From Plumapathes pennacea (taxonomy: Eukaryota > Cnidaria > Anthozoa > Antipatharia > Myriopathidae): a DNA stretch of 64,000 bases. The notes under the pieces were generated by a model. The model was not told the DNA's origin, ran no database searches, and saw nothing but the letters and a program-made list of their open reading frames with translations. The position numbers and the translations under genes were made by a program. Of this stretch, positions 22,401 to 35,100 are shown piece after piece (the stretch's first letter is position 1; the number at the start of each line of letters is the position of its first letter). The stretch covers positions 17,320,167 through 17,384,166 of the forward strand of contig OZ038465.1 in assembly GCA_964036295.1 (NCBI GenBank), written 5' to 3'.

Positions 22401-25400
22401 GCATGACAGGAGTATTCATCTATGAATATTGGTTGTTATTATCATTATTGCTATGGGGAAAACTAATGAATCAATATACTCTTATTACACTAATGAAAAC
22501 TGCTATCCACTCAAACATTCATTAATTTTGTAAATAAAATACAATACATTACTCTTTACTTAAACACGATGAGAGTTTAAGCATCACTGCTTGGTGGGGT
22601 CGTGTATAAAAATATTAGTGAAAACCTAGTCATTCATATATCTAGAATCATTGATAATAACTATCGCTAGTTAAATATATAAATTATAATAACTTTTGAC
22701 TTACACTGGACATCCACAGTAGCAACACGAGAAGTAGCACTCGGCTTGATTCCGTTGTCAACAATACACATATATTGGCTTGAATCTTTCCTCGATACAT
22801 TGAGAGTCAGGGTATTTCTACTTAAATAGACGCGACTAGAGTCCCTGAGATTTTTCCAAGTGATTTTCGGTTCGGGTTCGGCCGTAGTCACATTGCAAAA
22901 AAGCGTCATGAATGTGCCTTCTGTGACTGTTTGGTTTTCTGGATTAATGACATCAAGGGAAGGAGGAACTGTTTTAAATAAAATAAATATAAAAACAAAA
23001 ATGAGACAATGCAGCGGTATCATGTCGACAAGTTTACTCCCAGAGGAAAACAAAAAACGGCTACTATATAATGACCAAGAACTGTTCCGCCCCCATCCCT
23101 CTTGAAAAACGTTACAATTTTAAGGGATCAGTGTCTGAGATACGCATGCGCGCGCGTTTGGTCGAATCTTGATACATTCGCCCAATGTTTTCAAGTTTGA
23201 AATCCAAGATGGCGTCCACAACGGCGGCGAGCGATCGAGCGGCAGATCTACTGCCGTTGTGGACACCACCTTGGATTTCAAACTGTTTTCAAGATTCGAC
23301 CAAAAGCGCGCGCATGCGCATCTGATGACACTACCCCCTTTAAATTTGACAAACTTCAACCGGAGATAATCGCTAACGTTTTATCAAATTTTAATACATT
23401 TATTTGCCAGTGGAGCAAGTATGCATCACATCGGTGGTAGTGCACGTATTAATTGTCCTTTTTTACTTACAGTGAACCAATAGATAAGCCGCGTGTGACT
23501 TTCTGGACCCAACGCCATTATCTGCAGTGCACTGATAAAGTCCCGTATCATTCCTTGTTACGTTGAAAGTCAAGTTGGTTCCAGTTGCAGTAAAGTTACT
23601 CTCTAACTTCTTCCAAGTCACATTTGCTGCGGGTAGAGCCGTGGAATTTCAGTGAAAGTTGACAGGCTGGCCTTCGATGATAGTCTTATTTTGAGGGTGA
23701 ACCCCGTCGAGGTCAGGTGGAACTAAAACAAAAACCAATTATAATGATCAAATGACTCTCATAGCCTCCAATAATGTGTCTTCCTTTGCTGGTCGCACTA
23801 CAAAACATAGCGAGAGAAGACTGCACTATCTTCAGTTAATACTGTTGCTATCATACAACATAACTAAGGCGCAGAGCTGGTAATAAACGTACTTTAGTAC
23901 AAGTGGGTTCCAGAGATTCTAGTGTTATACCGAACTTATAATTTCAGTAGGCTGCAAATATACCACTTGGTGCGTTTTCGTTAACATGCTTGTAAATAAC
24001 TGCATGGCCGTTGTCGTGCACGTCTCGTATCAGTGACCACTTTCACATGTACTCACAGTGAACCAGTAAATAAGCAACACGTGATTTTCTGGACCCAACG
24101 CCATTGTCTGCAGTGCACTGCTAAAAGCCCGTATCATTCCTTGTAACGTTGAAAATCAAGTTGGTTCCAGTTGTGGTAAAGTTCTTCTGTGGATCGTCAA
24201 CCTTTTTTCACGTTACATTTGCTGTTGGTAGCGCCGTAGAATTACAGTGAAAGTTGACAGACTGGCCTTCGGTGACAGTCTTATTTTGAGGGTGAACCTC
24301 ATCCAGATCAGGTCGAACTAAAACAGAAACCAAGTACAATGATCAAATGACTCTAGTAACCTCCAATAATGTGTCTTGCTTTGCTGGTCACACTACAAAA
24401 CATAGAAAGAAAAGAGTGGCTGTACTATCCTCAGTCAATATAATTTCCACTATGAAACATAATTAAGGTTCAGAGCAGGTAATGGATGTACTCTAGTGCA
24501 AATGAGGGTTCAAGAAATAACAGATATTTAAACATACCGCCTTTCTCGTCCTCTAGTTATCCAATTTTTGTTGTTTCTGTTGTTGTTGTTGTTGTTGTTG
24601 TTGTAGATGATGTATCTTGTCAATATTCGTGCATCCTGGTTTTATCCTGGTCGTCTACCTGCTTGGTAGTTTTTACGTGTCTCCTTTCCGTTCCATGTGC
24701 TGCTGTTTCCTTTGCTGTTGTTGTTGTTGTTGTTGTTTTTGCTAGTAGTCGTGTTTCCTTTAATTGTTGCACCCTTCTTTTTCGCTTAGACTTATTTAAC
24801 AGCTCGGTCTCCCGCTACTACTGGCGCTTTCAATGCCTTACTTCTATCCATCGTATTTCTTGCTCTTTCTCTGTTTGTTGTATATGTCATGTGTTTCTCT
24901 CTTTCTGCTCGCCGATGATAGTTCCCTTATATGTCTCTAGACGTCACCGCCACCGCTGTCGTTATTTGTTTCGTATTTCGTCATGATCAATCTAACTCCT
25001 TGTATTGCTTGTATTGGTGTTTGGTACTTGTACCGATACTGGTGTTGTACTTGACGTTTGGTCTTCTCTGTAATTGGTGTTGCTGATGCTTGTACATGGT
25101 AATTGTTGCTACGGATTGTATGCTGCTGTGACGTCTTGATGTCGCTGTGGGTCACCACTAATACAACTACTACTAGATAACTAACAACTATATTTTACAA
25201 TTTTACATTCTTTTAGTGATCATGAAATGCTCTCTGGCAACCAAACCCGCTATACATGCAACATATCAAACAAACCAAACAAGGCCTTACGCTCTTGTGA
25301 AACTCCATCCAGTGACGTCAGGCTGCAAATGGTTAGTAAGTCGCAACCCCGTCAGGTCCCTAAACCGCGTCCCGACCCGGGGGAAAAAGCGAAAGCCTAA

Positions 25401-28400
25401 CACCATCCACCCTGGACCTCTGGTCTATACCAGCAGGCAAATCGGACCGCTCGAAGCTTTCGACAAGCTTCTCGCCTTAAGACTCCGACTTGCCGGGACG
25501 AAGGCTGGACACGTACCTGTGTTGCAAAATCGTTCTTTTCATCTCACTGCAAAGCAACAAAGCACATCTTCCCCCCCCAACTTATACACTATTCTCATCA
25601 GCAATACAAAAAGCTGCTGATACATCGTCGCTCGAAGTGCGCTACAAGCCAGAGCATAGACGTCTACGGGTGTGCTTGGACTAACGCCAATGTTCCAACC
25701 AAAAATATTTGCCGATATCTTTCGTTTGGTTGATCGTGTGAGTAACTGATATAATTTTTATTCTGGTTTCCATTTGATTATCTTCAAGCGTTCTGTTACG
25801 ATCAAGTTTTGCAAAATTAGAGCAAAAACCTTTGATCAATTTCTGAATTGGCATTGTTCACCAAATGTGACGCTGTTTACTGAATTTTCCTTGGTTTCTT
25901 TATATCGTGTTTAGCAGGCCAAGCACACCATGACAAACGTCTACTGTTAATCTCATGATCACAGAAGCCAATCAAAAATCCTATACTGCTGCTGATACTA
26001 TAATATATTAATATACCCAGAGAGATCCTTCCGGCTTGATTGGAGTTATGGTCGATGATAGGAGTTGCTTTGGCTCGCAGTGGTACACATATGGCCAAAC
26101 TATATGGATAGTCCAAGTCGCTGGAAACATCCTTTTCTTTGGGCACTAACAGAATAAACCAAGAGTGGAAAAGAAATAAGTAAATTTGCTATATATCAGG
26201 TTTTATGTGGGATATGAAGGTTTATTAACGGCAGGAAGTTCCTTGGTGCGAACACAGGTTATTAAGGTGTAATGCGCAGTAAAGGGTCATGCGCGATATT
26301 GTTTGCAAACGAGTTACAGATGGAAGTGTACTGGAAATCTAGAAGGCATGCATTAACAAACGTACCCCAAATGTTATTGTCGGAAAAACTCTTGAGTAGG
26401 GTAGAATTTCTGGCTTGTTGACGGATAATCCAATGACTCATAGGATCTGCTGGAAATACCTGAAGTCAAAGAAAACGTAATTCGTTTAAACCACCGCTGC
26501 GCGGCTGTGTGGACTAAAAAATAGCGTTAACAAGAACAGCTAATATGCGCTTCGCTGAAACACTGACATTATTCCTACTAATTGAATACACATTATTCCT
26601 ACTAATTGAATACTAAACGCAAATTACTAACCAGCTTTGTAGATGACAGTTGAAAGTCAACGAACCCAGGAACAGATCTGAAGCGTAAACTATCGTCAAT
26701 TTGTTAGTACATGCATTGAAATAATAAAGGCAAAACAGAAAAAATTCAAAGTCCGCCTGTGTTAGATAGTTCCCCTCTGTGCGTGTTGTGCTCTTCGTCG
26801 CAGAGATGTTCTTGACTTTTACCAGTGTTGTCATGGTTGTTTGTCCTGCCTTGTTCTTGGTTTACGGCTTTTTCCTTTTAGTTATACTCCAGGGCCCGGT
26901 TTTTCAAAGCACGATTAGGCTAATCCTGGATTAGGTCTAAAGTTTCATGTCATTTATATGCCTGAAAATGCGAAGGTTTCGTCCACAACAACTTCCTTCA
27001 CATGTTTTAAGCTGGAACAAGCTTCTTAATCCATCTTCGAACAAAACTCTGCAGTTTATTGGCAGCGGGATCGAGAGAAAGAACTTCGTTAATCCTGGAT
27101 TAGCTTAATCGGCTTTCGAAAAACCGGGCCATGGCTATATTAGTATTGACTCAACTGTGGCATCTAGTTCTTTTCGTTTTGGTTCTCAACATGTTCAAAC
27201 AAGTATATCTTCGTCATCCCCTGACCAATTGTGTTTCTCTTTCCTGGAAGCTTGCCTTCTCCGTCCTTATTTGGTGTAAATAGTTGTGTGTCCTTCAATT
27301 GTTGGACCCTTCTTTCTTGCTTGCTGTTGTTTACCCGCCCGCTTTGCCGCCATTACTGGCACCTCCACAGCCTTTCTCGTCTTCTATTCATAACATGGGT
27401 TGCATAGTTTTTCGTTGTTGTTGTTGCTGTTGCTGCTGTTCCTGTTGTTGTTGTGGTCATTGTTTCTTGTCAGTATGAGTGTAACCTGGTCTTAGTTTCG
27501 CCATCTGGCCGCTCAACACTGTTTTCTTCTATCCTTCCCATTCCATATACTGCGTTGTTTCTTGCTGTTGTTGTTGGTGCGTTAGTAGAAGTGTGCTCTA
27601 TAGTTTTTGGACCCTTTTTGTTTTGCTTGGTTCTGTTTACCTGCCTGCTTTCCCGCCATTACTGGCACCTCCACTGTCTATCTCGTCTTTTATTAATCAC
27701 ATGGGTTCCTTACTTTCCTGTTGTTGTTGCTGTTGTTATTGATGATGATGATGATGATGATAATGCTGTTGTTGTTTTTTCTAGTCAGCAATCGTCTATC
27801 CTGGCCTTAACATGGCCGTCTATTCGCTCGGCATTGTTTTCTTTTCTCGCTATCCTTTCCATTGGATATATTGCTGTTTTTCTTGTTGTTGTTGTTGTTG
27901 TTATCGTTGTTGGTGTTGTTGTTGTTGTTTCTCTTAGCATTCGTGTGTCCTTCAATTGTTGCACTCTTCTTTCTTGCTTGGTCTTGTTTGCCCGCCCGCT
28001 TTCCAGCCATTACTGGCACCTCCACTGGCTATCTCGTCTTCTACTCATCACATGGGTTCCATACGCTTTCGTTGTTGTTGTGGTTGTTGTGGTTGTTGTT
28101 GTTGTTGTTGCTGTTTTTGTTGTTGTTGTTGCTGTCGTTATTTCTTCTTAGCATTCGTGTTTCTTGGTCTTAGCTCCGCCATCTGGCCGCACGGCTCTGT
28201 TTTCTTCTCTCCATTCTATGGCATGTGTTGTTGTTTTTCTTGCCCTTGTTGTTGTTTATGTTAGCAGTCCTGTGTTCTTCAATTGACGGACTCTTCTTTC
28301 TTGCTTGGTCTTGTTTACCCGCCCGCTTTGCCGCCATTATTGGCACCTCCTGCCTTTCTCGTTTTCTATTCTTTACGTGGGATGCTCACTTTTTCGTTGT

Positions 28401-28686
28401 TGTTGTTGTTGTTGTTGTTGTTGTCATTTTTACTTGTCAGTGTTTGTGTATTCTTTTCTTAGCTTAGCCGTCTGGCCGCTTGCCACTCTTTTCTTCTCTC
28501 CTTTTCATTGCATGTGTTGCTGCTTTTCTTGCTGTTATTGTTGTCTGTGTTAGTATTCTTGTGTCCTTCAATTGTTAGACTCTCCTTTCTTCTTTAGTTT
28601 TGTTTACCCGCTCGCTAACTAGCCATTACTGGTACATCCGCGGCCTTTCTCGTCCTCTATTTACCAAATTTTTGTTGTTGTTGTAG

Positions 28687-28724
<38 letters not shown>

Positions 28725-31356
28725 GATGATGATGATGTATCTTGTCAATATTCGTGCATCCTGGTTTTATCCTGGTCGTCTACCTGCTTGGCAGTTTTTT
28801 CGTCTCTCCTTTCCGTTCCATGTGCTGCTGTTTCCCTTGCTGTTGTTGTTGTTGCTGTTTTTGCTAGTAGTCGTGTTTCCTTTAAATGTTACACCCTTCT
28901 TTATTCTCGCTTAGACTTATTTACCCGCTCGGTCTCCCGCTACTACTGGCGCTTTCACTGCCTCACTTCTGTCCATCGTATTTCTTGCTCTTTCTTTGTT
29001 TGTTGTATATATCATGTGTTGCTGTCTTTCTTCTCGCCGATGATAGTTCCCTTATATGTCTCTAGACGTCACCGCCACCGCTGTCGTTATTTGTTCCGTA
29101 TTTGGTCATGATCAATCTAACTCCTGGTATTGCTTGTATTGGTGTTTCCTACTTGTACTGATACTGGTTTTGTACTTGACGTTTAGTCTTCTCTGTAATT
29201 GGTGTTGCTGATGCTTGTACATGGTAATTGTTGCTCTGCATTCTATGCTGCTGTGACGTCTTGATGTCGCTGTGGGTCACCACTAATACAACTACTACTA
29301 GATAACTAACAACTATATTTTACAATTTTACATTCTTTAGTGATCATGAAATGCTCTGGCAACCGAACCCGCTAAACATGCAACATATCAAACAAACCAA
29401 ACAATGCCTTACACTCTTTCTTTTCAAACTCCATCCAGTGACGTCAGGCTGCAAATGGTTAGTAAGTCGCAACCCCGTCAGGTCCCTAAACCGCGTCCCA
29501 ACCCGGGGGAAAAAGCGAAAGCCTAACACCATCCACCCTGGACCTCTGGTCTATACCAGCAGGCAAATCGGACCGCTCGAAGCTTTCGACAAGCTTCTCA
29601 CCTTAAGAGTCCGATTTGCCAGGACGCAGGCTGGACACGTACCTGTGTTGCAAAATCGTTCTTTTCATCTCACTGCAAAGCAACAGAGCATATCTTCCCC
29701 CCAACCTATACACTATTCTCATCAGCAATATAAAAAGCTGCTGATACAACGTCGCTCGAAGTGCGCTACAAGCCAGAGCATAGACGTCTACGGATGTGCT
29801 TGGACTAACGCCAATCTTTCAACCGCAAAATGTTTCTGATATTTTTCGTTTCACTGATCGTTTGGATAACTGATATAAATTTTATCCTGGTTTCGATTTG
29901 TTTATCTTTAAGCATTCTGTTACGATCAAGTTTTGCAAAATTAGAGCAAAAACCTTTAATCAGTTTCTGAATTAGCATTGTTCAGCAAATGTGACGCTAT
30001 TTGCTGAATTTTCCTTGGTTTCTATATCGTGTTTAGCAGGCCAAGCACACCATGACAAACGTCTACTGCTAATCTCATGATCACAGAAGCCAATCAAAAA
30101 TCCTATAATGCTGCTGATACTATAATATATAAATATACCCAGAGAGATCCTTCCGGCTTGATTGGAGTTATAGTCGATGATAGGAGTTGCTTTGGCTCGC
30201 AGTGGTACACATATGGCCAAACTATATGGATAGTCCAAGTCGATGTAAACATCCTTTTCTTTGGGCACTAACAGAATAAACCAAGAGTGGAAAAGAAATA
30301 AGTAAATTTGCTATATATCAGGTTTTATGTGGGATATGAAGGTTTATTAACGGGAGGAAGTTCCCTAGTGTGAACACTGTTATTAAGGTGTAATGCGCAG
30401 TAAAGAGTTATGCGCGACATTGTGTGCAAACAGATTACAGATGGAAGTGTACTGGAAATCTACAAGGCATTAACAAACGTACCCCAAATGTTATTGTCGG
30501 AAAAACTCTTGAGTAGGGTAGAATTTCTGGCTTTTTGACGGATAATCCAATGACTCATGGGATCTGAGGGAAATACCTGAAGTCTAAAAGAACGTAATTC
30601 GTTTAAAGCACCGCTGCGCGGCTGTGTGGACTAAAATGTACCGTTAACAAGAACAGATAATATGCGCTTCGCTGAAACACTGACATTATTCCTACTAATT
30701 GAATACTAAACGCAAATGACTAACCAGCTTTGTAGATGACAGTTGAAAGTCAACGAACCCAGGAACAGATCTGAAGCGAAAACTATCGTCAATTTGTTAG
30801 TACATGCATTAAAATAATAAAAGCAAAACAGAACAAATTCAAAGTCCTGTGTTAGATAGTTCCCCTCTGTGCATGTTGTGCTCTTCGTCGCAGAGATGTT
30901 CTTGACTTTTACCAGTGTTGTCATGGTTGTTTGTCCTGCCTTGTTCTTAGTTTGCGGTTTTTTCCTTTTAGTTATACTCCTGCCTGTATTAGTATTGACT
31001 CAACTGTGGCATCTAGTTCTTTTCGTTTTGGTTCTCAACCGTACATGTTCAAACAAGTATATCTTCGTCATCCCCTGACCAATTGTGTTTCTCTTTTCTG
31101 GAAGCTTCCCTTCTCCGTCCTTATTTAGTGTAAATAGTTGTGTGTCCTTCAATTGTTGAACCCTTCTTTCTTCCTTGGTCTTATTTACCCGCTCGCTTTC
31201 CAACCATTACTGGCACCTCCATCGCCTTTCTCGTTTTCTATTCATAACTTGGGTTTCTTTCTTGTCAGTAATCGTCTATCCCGGTCTTAACATGGCCATC
31301 TGGCCGCTGGCCACTGTTTTCTTCTCTCCTTTCTATTGCATGTGCTGTTGTTTTTC

Positions 31357-31392
<36 letters not shown>

Positions 31393-32004
31393 GTGTTAGT
31401 GGTCGTTTGTCCTCCAATTGAGGGACTCTTCTTTCTTGCTTGGTCTTCTTTACCCGATCGCTTAAAAGCCATTACTGGTAAGTCCTCTGCCATTTTCGTC
31501 TTCTTCTCAACACATTGTTGTTTTTGTTTTGTCAATAGTCGTGTATCCTGGTTTTAACCTGGTCGTCTGGCCGCTCGGAACTGTTTTCTTCTCTCCTTTC
31601 AAATGCATTTGTGTTGCTGTTTTTCTTGCTACTGTTGTTGTTTGTGTTAGTATTCGTGTGTCCTTCAATTGTTGGACTTTTCTTTCTTGCTTGGTCTTGT
31701 TTGCCCGCCCGCTTTCCAGCCATTACTGGCACCTCCACTGGCTATCTCGTCTTCTATTCATCACATGGGTTCCTTACGCTTTCGTTGTTGTTGTTGTTGT
31801 TGTTGTTGTTATTGCTGTTGTTGCTGTTCTTGTTTTTGTTCTTGTTGTCGTTATTTCTTTTTAGTATTCGTGTTTCTTGGTCTTAGCTCCGCCATCTGCC
31901 CGCACGGCTCTGTTTTCTTCTCTCCATTCCATTGCATGTGTTGTTTTTCTTGCTGTTGTTGTTGTTGTTTGTGTTAGCAGTCGTGTGTCCTTCAATTGAC
32001 GGAC

Positions 32005-32045
<41 letters not shown>

Positions 32046-32093
32046 TTTTGGTAGGAAGCTCCGCTCACCTAGGTGATTTTCAGGGAGGTCTTA

Positions 32094-32135
<42 letters not shown>

Positions 32136-35100
32136 AAAGCTAAACATTTTAAAAGGCTAAAACGTTAACAAGATATATTTCAAAGTTACAAGATTAAAAA
32201 TACGTCTAAAAATTATCTTATCGTATCAAAGAGTTCTTAAAAACAGCCAAACTAGGTGATTGTCTTGTCTGTAGATCTAAATTCTTCCAGTCCTTAACCG
32301 CATGATAAATGAAGCGTTGCTTGCCCCAGTTGGTGTGCACACGTGGAAGACGTAGATCTTGACAGCGGCGCGTATTGTGTCCATGGACATCATTGTTTCT
32401 TATAAAACTAAATTCAGATGAAACGAGGTTATAGTCAGGTGTTTATAGATAGCAACACAGCGATGGAAGTGGCGGCGGGCATACAGAGGTTGCCAGGTCA
32501 ATTTTTCCAGGGCCTCTGTGCCAGAGGAGTGTCTCGGGAGGTCCCGCATTATAATCCTTGCGGCATTGTTCTGTAGCACTTGCAAGTGTTGCATGAGGAC
32601 TTCGTTGTTTTTTTCACCCCAGACCAGGTCTGCGTAGTCGAACAATGGTAGGACAAGGCTATTGTATAATGTCAGGCGACTGTGCTGTGGTAGTAAGTGC
32701 CTAACACGACGTAATAGTCCAAGTCTTTGACAAACCTTTTTGCTCAGGGCGTCTATATGGTCCAACCAAGTCATATTATGGCTAAGTGTGACGCCTAAGT
32801 ATTTGAAAGACTCTTCACGTTCGAGGGGTTGGCCGTTTATCACCAGCGATAGGTTGGGAAATAAAGAGTTGACCTTGCGCGTGCTTCCAAATATGACAAA
32901 TTTGCATTTGTCCACGTTTAGGGTTAACAGATTATTATTAAGCCAGTTACAGATATATCGGAGGTCAGTGTTAATGTTATCTTCGAGCTCTCGCAGATTA
33001 GATGAGGAGAAGTATATAACTGTATCGTCTGCGTATAAGGATACTCGACAGAACTTGGTGCAGGAGGGTAGGTCATTTACGTAAATCAGGAACAAGAGTG
33101 GCCCAAGCACGCTTCCCTGTAGAACTCCAATTGTTACTGGTTTTGCAGAGGAACTGGACTCGCCAACCGTGGTAATTTGAGTTCGCTGGGATAGATAAGA
33201 CTTGAACCAAGTAATAGCGGGATCGGTAAGCCCTGCCTTTGATAACTTTGTGAAGAGGACTTGGTGGTCCACAGTGTCGAAAGCCTTCGATAGGTCCAAG
33301 AAAACGGCGCCAGTACCAAGGCCTTTGTCCATGTTTTCATGAATTGAGTCTGTGAAATGGGTAAGGGCGACTTCGGTTGATAGTTTGGGTCTGAAGCCAA
33401 ATTGTTGTTGGACTAGAAAGTTTTTGTCCTGCAATTAGTCGTACACTTGGCGATGAACAGCTTTCTCCAGTATTTTGCTCGCTGTAGGGAGGATGGTGAT
33501 TGGTCTATAATTACTTGGGTTGTATCTTTCACCTGACTTGAATAAGGCTGTGACTTTACCAGATTTCCAGATGGCAGGGAAGGATGACGACAAAAGTGAC
33601 CGGTTGAACAATTTGGTTAAGACAGGTGCTATAACAGAGGCAGAGTCTTTTAAGAGGCGAGCGCTTATCTTGTCCAGGCCTATCGCTTTGTTGGTCCGCA
33701 GCCGACTGAGCTCCTTCAGTACAAGCGCTTCTTCAATAGCTTGGAAAGAGAAGCCATTTTCGCAGTTCGACTCTGTGTACAATGGTGAATTTTCCGGGGC
33801 GTGGTTTAAGTTAGATTTTATCTTAGCCGCAAGTTTAGAACCAATGGACGAGAAGTGGGTATTAAGTGCTTCAGCGATGGATTTAGGGTCCGTGTACGAT
33901 ACTCCGTCCGCTTCAATATTGGTCGGCACAGAGGAGGTTGACTTGCGAGAAGTGATTTGGTTGATTGTTTTCCATAAAGCGCTCGGGTTCCCTTTGTTCT
34001 TGTTGATCAATCCTTGGAAGTAGTTTGTTTTGCACATTTTGACTTTTTTGTTCACGTAGGTCTTAGTCTTCCTATACATGCACCAGTGGTGCTCAGAGTT
34101 GGTTTTGATCGCTTTCCTGTGGTGGTAATCACGGTTTTTGCAAATTTTGCAAAATTAGAGGACTCTTCTTTCTTGCTTGGTCGTGTTTACCCGCCCGCTT
34201 TGCCGCCATTACTGCATGGCACCTCCCTGCTTTTCTCGTTTTCTATTCATTACGTGGGATGCTCACTTTTTCGTTGTTGTTGTCATTACTTGTCAGTGTT
34301 TGTGTATTCAGGTCTTAGTTTAGCCGTCTGGCCGCTTGCCACTCTTTTCTTCTCTCCTTTTCATTGCATATGTTGCTGCTTTTCTTGCTGTTATTGTTGT
34401 CTGTGTAAAGTATTCGTGTGTCCTTCAATTGTTAGACTCTTTCTTCTTTCTTCTTTAGTTTTGTTTACCCGCTCGCTAACTAGCCATTACTGTTACATCC
34501 GCTGCCTTTCTCGTCCTCTATTTATCCAAGTTTTGTTGTTTCTGTTGTTGTTGTTGTTGTAGATGATGTATCTTGTCAATATTCGTGCATCCTGGTTTTA
34601 TCCTGGTCGTCTACCTGCTTGGCAGTTTTTTCGTCTCTCCTTTCCGTTCCATGTGCTGCTGTTTCCTTTGCTGTTGTTGTTGTTTTTGCTAGTAGTCGTG
34701 TTTCCTTTAACTGTTGCACCCTTCTTTCTCGCTTAGACTTATTTAACAGCTCCGTCTCCCGCTACTACTGGCGCTTTCAATGCCTTACTTCTATCCATCG
34801 TATGTCTTGCTTTTTCTCTGTTTGTTGTATATGTCATGTGTTTCTCTCTTTCTTCTCGCCGATGATAGTTCCCTTATATGTCTCTAGACGTCACCGCCAC
34901 CGCTGTCGTTATTTGTTTCGTATTTCGTCATGATCGATCTAACTCCTTGTATTGCTTGTATTGGTGTTTGGTACTTGTACCGATACTGGTGTTGTACTTG
35001 ACGTTTGGTCTTCTCTGTAATTGGTGTTGCTGATGCTTGTACATGGTAATTGTTGCTACGGATTGTATGCTGCTGTGACGTCTTGATGTCGCTGTGGGTC

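Larger units (their letters stand above)
24486..27290 (-). repeat. Exon cassette copy 3 (higher-order repeat unit)
   Basis: A unit of about 2.6 kb is repeated at 28.57-31.15 kb and 34.4-36.4 kb. Each holds GTT-rich sequence, a conserved stretch with an open plus-strand frame, and the minus-strand exons c, b and a. Copy 3 is intact for all three exons. It carries a MITE at 26892-27131 that is missing from copy 2. Confidence 0.8.
28570..31150 (-). repeat. Exon cassette copy 2
   Basis: The closest relative of copy 3. It has the same order of GTT-rich tract, open plus-strand frame (29351-29839) and exons c, b and a, and lacks the copy-3 MITE. All three exons are open with good splice sites. Confidence 0.8.

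Noticed and set aside
24486..24986. 166-codon and similar frames (also 27453-28173, 34014-34562) rich in Val, Leu or Cys
   Set aside because: They read through (GTT)n arrays, differ between paralogous units and lack homology.
33520..34023. 167-codon plus-strand frame
   Set aside because: It lies antisense to the LINE reverse transcriptase, which explains its open state.
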